Shown: positions 60,774 through 64,000 of the stretch, piece after piece
Layout: each line of letters begins with the position of its first letter
How positions within the stretch are numbered: the first letter of the stretch is position 1
Assembly: GCA_009937255.1 (NCBI GenBank)
Contig: JAACCT010000037.1
Span: 1-64,000 of the forward strand
Reading direction: 5' to 3'
Length of the DNA stretch: 64,000 nucleotides
Origin: Dehalococcoidales bacterium
Lineage (GTDB): Bacteria; Chloroflexota; Dehalococcoidia; Lucifugimonadales; Lucifugimonadaceae
Notes under the pieces: generated by a model
What the model saw: the letters and a program-made list of their open reading frames with translations, nothing else
Database searches by the model: none
What the model was told of the DNA's origin: nothing
Program-made: the position numbers and the translations under genes

Positions 60774-61682
60774 ATGCATAATCTTTTATTTCAGAAAAAT
60801 AAGATGAATAAAAAAGATTCTTTAAAAGAATCTATAAAGATATGCTACAAAATAATAAATAAAAATTATGAAAATTTCCCAATATTTTTATTTTTTCTAA
60901 GTAAAACATCAATGGATGATTATGCAGCAATATATGCTTTTTCACGAGGAGTAGACTATATAGGTGATAATTCTAGTGGAAACAGGTTAGAGGAATTGAA
61001 AATTTGGCAAAAAGAATTAAAAAAAGCTTTTGAAAAAAAAGCTTCCCTTCCAGTATTTATAGCTTTACAAAATACAATTACAAATCATAATTTAGAATTT
61101 AATACATTCAATCGTCTAATACAAGCAAACATAATGGATCAAAAAATAAAAAAGTACAACACTTTTAATGATTTACTAAATTATTGTTCGTATTCAGCAA
61201 ATCCAGTAGGAGAAATAGTGCTGCACATAATGGGATACCAAAATAAAAGCTTAATTTTATTATCAAACGAAATATGTTCTGGATTACAAATAACAAATTT
61301 TTTACAAGATTTAGTTGAAGATAAAAAAATAGACAGATGTTATGTACCTCAGGATTTGATAAAGAAACATGGTCTAACAGATGAAATTTTTAATGTAAGT
61401 CATGAATTTGACCATAAAAGTACTGATGGATTAAAAAAAATCCTCAAAGAAATGATTAAATTGAATAGAGAGTTATATTTAAAAGGAAAAGAATTGACTC
61501 AGCTATTAAGCCTAAAAGACAAAATAATTATTCAAATATTTTTATCATCTGGAGAAAAGGTATTAAATAAAATTGAGAAGAACGGATTAAATATATTAAG
61601 TAAAAAACCAAAAACTAATAAACTTGAAAAGTTATTGATAATAACATTATCAGTAATTAAATCTATTTTTTTAAAAAAGTAA
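60774..61682 (+). CDS. hpnC: Squalene/phytoene synthase family protein, HpnC-like
   Basis: NYENFPIFLFFLSK, IYAFSRGVDYIGDNSSGNRLEEL, YCSYSANPVGEIVL, EICSGLQITNFLQDLVEDKKIDRCYVPQDL. Confidence 0.85.
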   Translation: MHNLLFQKNKMNKKDSLKESIKICYKIINKNYENFPIFLFFLSKTSMDDYAAIYAFSRGVDYIGDNSSGNRLEELKIWQKELKKAFEKKASLPVFIALQNTITNHNLEFNTFNRLIQANIMDQKIKKYNTFNDLLNYCSYSANPVGEIVLHIMGYQNKSLILLSNEICSGLQITNFLQDLVEDKKIDRCYVPQDLIKKHGLTDEIFNVSHEFDHKSTDGLKKILKEMIKLNRELYLKGKELTQLLSLKDKIIIQIFLSSGEKVLNKIEKNGLNILSKKPKTNKLEKLLIITLSVIKSIFLKK

Positions 61683-62938
61683 TGATTAAGAAAAAAGTAT
61701 CAATAATAGGAGGAGGAATTGCAGGTATGGCATCTGCAATTTCACTTATCGAAAAAGGTTACACAGTAGAAATCTTTGAATCAAAAAAAAACTTAGGTGG
61801 AAGAGCTGGTTCAATAAGTAGTAATGACGGAGTTATAGATATAGGACAACATATTTTTTTAGATAGTTATAAAAATTTTATTTATATTTTAAAAAAATTA
61901 AAAGTCATGGATAGAATCAAAATTAACCAAAATCTCAAAATTCCCATTATTGAGAATAAAAGAAAATATTATATTCAATCAAATTTTAGATTCTTCCCTT
62001 TTTCAATTATATTTGCAATATTAAATTATAAAAACCTTAGCCTCATTAATAGATTAAGGGTAATTTATGGATTAATTAAATTACGTTCATTTAAACAAGA
62101 AAATAAAGACCAGAAAGTAATAAATTGGTTATTTGAAAATAATCAAAATAATGAAACTATCAATAAATTTTGGAGTATTATTTGCAAACCAGCTTTTAAT
62201 CAAGATTTAGAAAAAATTTCGATTTTACATTTCACTAACCTATTTGAAACCATGATTTTTAAACCTAAAAAAAGTATTTCTATATGTTATTGGAAAGAAC
62301 CATTCACAAAATTAATACAAAAAGAATTTTTAAATTTTTTAAAAAAATCTAATTCTAAAATATTTTTAGGTGAAAATATAAATCACATAAAAGAGGAAAA
62401 TAACGAAATTATACTAATAGGTAATAGTAAAGAATATAAATCAAAAAACTTAATTATTGCCACTAATTTAGAAAATGCTTTTAAAATCACCAAAAATAAA
62501 ATAACAGAATTTAAATATATACAGTCTTCAATCATTAATATTTATTTTTGGTTTGATCGGAAAATTATGACTGATGATTTTATTGCTTTTACAAACTCTG
62601 ATTTACAGTGGGTTTTTTCTGAAAATATAAGAAATAATAAAAATCAAAAAATAGTAATTTCTTTAAGTGACGCTGAGAAATTATTAAAAGTTAATAATGA
62701 AAAATTAATAAAAATTTTTGAAAATAAATTAAGAAATGAAATGCAGATTAATAAAAAAACAAAATTAATAAAAAGCAAAGTAATAAGATCTCCTAAGGCT
62801 ACTCAAAATATAAGTTCAATAAAATTAAATACAAGTAAAAAAATACATTTTATCGGTGATTGGACTATCACTGATTTACCCAATACCTTAGAAAGCGCAG
62901 CTATATCAGGAATAAATTTAGTTAAGAATAAATTTTAA
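61682..62938 (+). CDS. hpnE: FAD-dependent squalene-type desaturase/oxidase, HpnE-like
   Basis: VSIIGGGIAGMASAISLIEKGYTVEIFESKKNLGGRAGS; IDIGQHIFLDSYKNF; HFIGDWTITDLPNTLESAAISG. Confidence 0.85.
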   Translation: MIKKKVSIIGGGIAGMASAISLIEKGYTVEIFESKKNLGGRAGSISSNDGVIDIGQHIFLDSYKNFIYILKKLKVMDRIKINQNLKIPIIENKRKYYIQSNFRFFPFSIIFAILNYKNLSLINRLRVIYGLIKLRSFKQENKDQKVINWLFENNQNNETINKFWSIICKPAFNQDLEKISILHFTNLFETMIFKPKKSISICYWKEPFTKLIQKEFLNFLKKSNSKIFLGENINHIKEENNEIILIGNSKEYKSKNLIIATNLENAFKITKNKITEFKYIQSSIINIYFWFDRKIMTDDFIAFTNSDLQWVFSENIRNNKNQKIVISLSDAEKLLKVNNEKLIKIFENKLRNEMQINKKTKLIKSKVIRSPKATQNISSIKLNTSKKIHFIGDWTITDLPNTLESAAISGINLVKNKF

Positions 62939-63390
62939 TCAAGTATTCTTCCTACTATTACGTCATTGTTCAAAGAACCTACTGAAAATGAATCACAGTT
63001 TTTTCCACGCGTCATAAAGTTATCAGAAAAAGTAAAAAAAGAATTGTCACAAACTAAAATATTGAAAGTTACAGATCCAAATTTATGATAATTAATAAAT
63101 CGATTGTCTATATATAACTTACCTTTTCTTATTTCAAGTTTTTCATTAGAAAAAGCTAAAAGTCTTTTCAAATGTAATTTATTATGAATCTTACAAAAAT
63201 ATATAATAGGCTCAAATCTATTAAAAAAATTAATACTTTTAGTCTTCTTTAGTATATAAGTTTCACCCTCTAAAAAATTTGGATGCATACTTTCACCAGA
63301 AATTCTTATTTTCATATATTTTTTATTAAAAAAAAATATATTTAAAGAATTCTTAACAAAAGTTGACATTAATTTTTTTAAATTTAGCAT
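62935..63390 (-). CDS. sodX: S26/S24-type peptidase, probable nickel-SOD maturation protease SodX
   Basis: ISGESMHPNFLEGE and LHLKRLLAF (Ser/Lys dyad regions); divergent from sodN. Confidence 0.75.
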   Translation of the reverse strand: MLNLKKLMSTFVKNSLNIFFFNKKYMKIRISGESMHPNFLEGETYILKKTKSINFFNRFEPIIYFCKIHNKLHLKRLLAFSNEKLEIRKGKLYIDNRFINYHKFGSVTFNILVCDNSFFTFSDNFMTRGKNCDSFSVGSLNNDVIVGRILD

Positions 63391-63436
63391 ATTATATATT
63401 TTATAAGTTTAGAAAAAAAAATAACAAGGAGAAAAA

Positions 63437-63862
63437 ATGTTAGCTAAATTATTAGATAAAATTTTACCTGTAACAGAAGTGTCTTGTCATTGTGATATAC
63501 CGTGTGGAATATACGATCCTCACGATGCTCTTCAAGCTGCTCAAACAGTTATAAGGATGACAGAATTAATTGAAGGATTAGATTATTCAGAAGGCCCTTC
63601 CGCATCACTAGGTAATTCTATGGCACGTTTTGTAAATGCGAAAGAAGAACATGCTAAGAAAGCCAAAGATGATATTTTAGTTATTTGGACAGATTACTTC
63701 AAACCTGAACATTTAGAAAAATATCCTGATCTACATGAAAAAGTTTGGAATGCATGTAAGCTTGGTTCATACGTTAAAGTAAATGTAGATTTAGATAAAG
63801 CAAAAGAATTCAAAGCTGCCTTAGAAGAAATTGGAGAAATTTTTTGGGAAACTAAAAAATAA
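63437..63862 (+). CDS. sodN: Nickel superoxide dismutase
   Basis: Ni-hook HCDIPCGIYDP after a 17-residue propeptide; ARFVNAKEEHAKKAKDDILVIWTDYFKPEHLEKYPDLHEKVWNACKLGSYVK. Confidence 0.97.
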   Translation: MLAKLLDKILPVTEVSCHCDIPCGIYDPHDALQAAQTVIRMTELIEGLDYSEGPSASLGNSMARFVNAKEEHAKKAKDDILVIWTDYFKPEHLEKYPDLHEKVWNACKLGSYVKVNVDLDKAKEFKAALEEIGEIFWETKK

Positions 63863-63872
63863 TTATATTTAT

Positions 63873-63911
63873 ATTTCTATAGATGAGTTATAAAAATTCA
63901 TCTATAGAAAT
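63873..63911. terminator. Perfect 14-bp inverted repeat after sodN, overlapping the end of the convergent ORF
   Basis: atttctatagatga (63873-63886) / tcatctatagaaat (63898-63911), 11-nt loop. Confidence 0.75.
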
Positions 63912-64000
63912 CTTACCAAAATAAAAATCGATAAAATCAATAAAATTATACCTAGCAATCTTCTGAGTTGATCTTGATTTGCAATCCTTACGAATTTAGA
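63902..64000 (-). CDS. C-terminus of a membrane protein, partial (runs off the window end)
   Basis: - strand translation SKFVRIANQDQLRRLLGIILLILSIFILVRFL*: hydrophobic C-terminal helix. Confidence 0.5.
   Translation of the reverse strand, partial: SKFVRIANQDQLRRLLGIILLILSIFILVRFL

Overview
The window is an AT-rich, densely packed bacterial chromosome segment made mostly of housekeeping genes. Gene content (HspR-type MerR regulators, PyrR leader, NiSOD, HpnC/HpnE, enolase-superfamily and luciferase-like enzymes, PAC2) suggests a streamlined marine Chloroflexota/SAR202-like genome; this is inference only. Main loci: pyk; hspR-grpE-dnaK; a complete F1Fo ATP synthase operon with an unusually large insertion in subunit a; pyrF-modCBA; pyrR-pyrB-pyrC-carA-carB with a PyrR-type RNA hairpin at the pyrR ribosome-binding site; pepN; ilvD; a small catabolic cassette (enolase superfamily, double ABM, SDR, MFS); sufBCDU without sufS; gatB, secG, cysS, ispDF; an HspR-like merR with clpC; a polyprenyl synthase/hpnG-like/hpnC/hpnE cluster; and divergent sodX/sodN. 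I saw no rRNA, tRNA, CRISPR array or intact transposon. Items most worth a second look: (1) a serine-recombinase-like ORF at the left edge, absent from the ORF track, whose catalytic arginines are not recognisable; (2) two back-to-back long hairpins at 28971-29070; (3) a PyrR-binding-type hairpin whose lower stem covers the pyrR Shine-Dalgarno; (4) a ~145-residue insertion in ATP synthase subunit a; (5) repeated exact 4-nt stop/stop overlaps between convergent genes; (6) three interrupted genes (zinc ribbon, MFS, epimerase).
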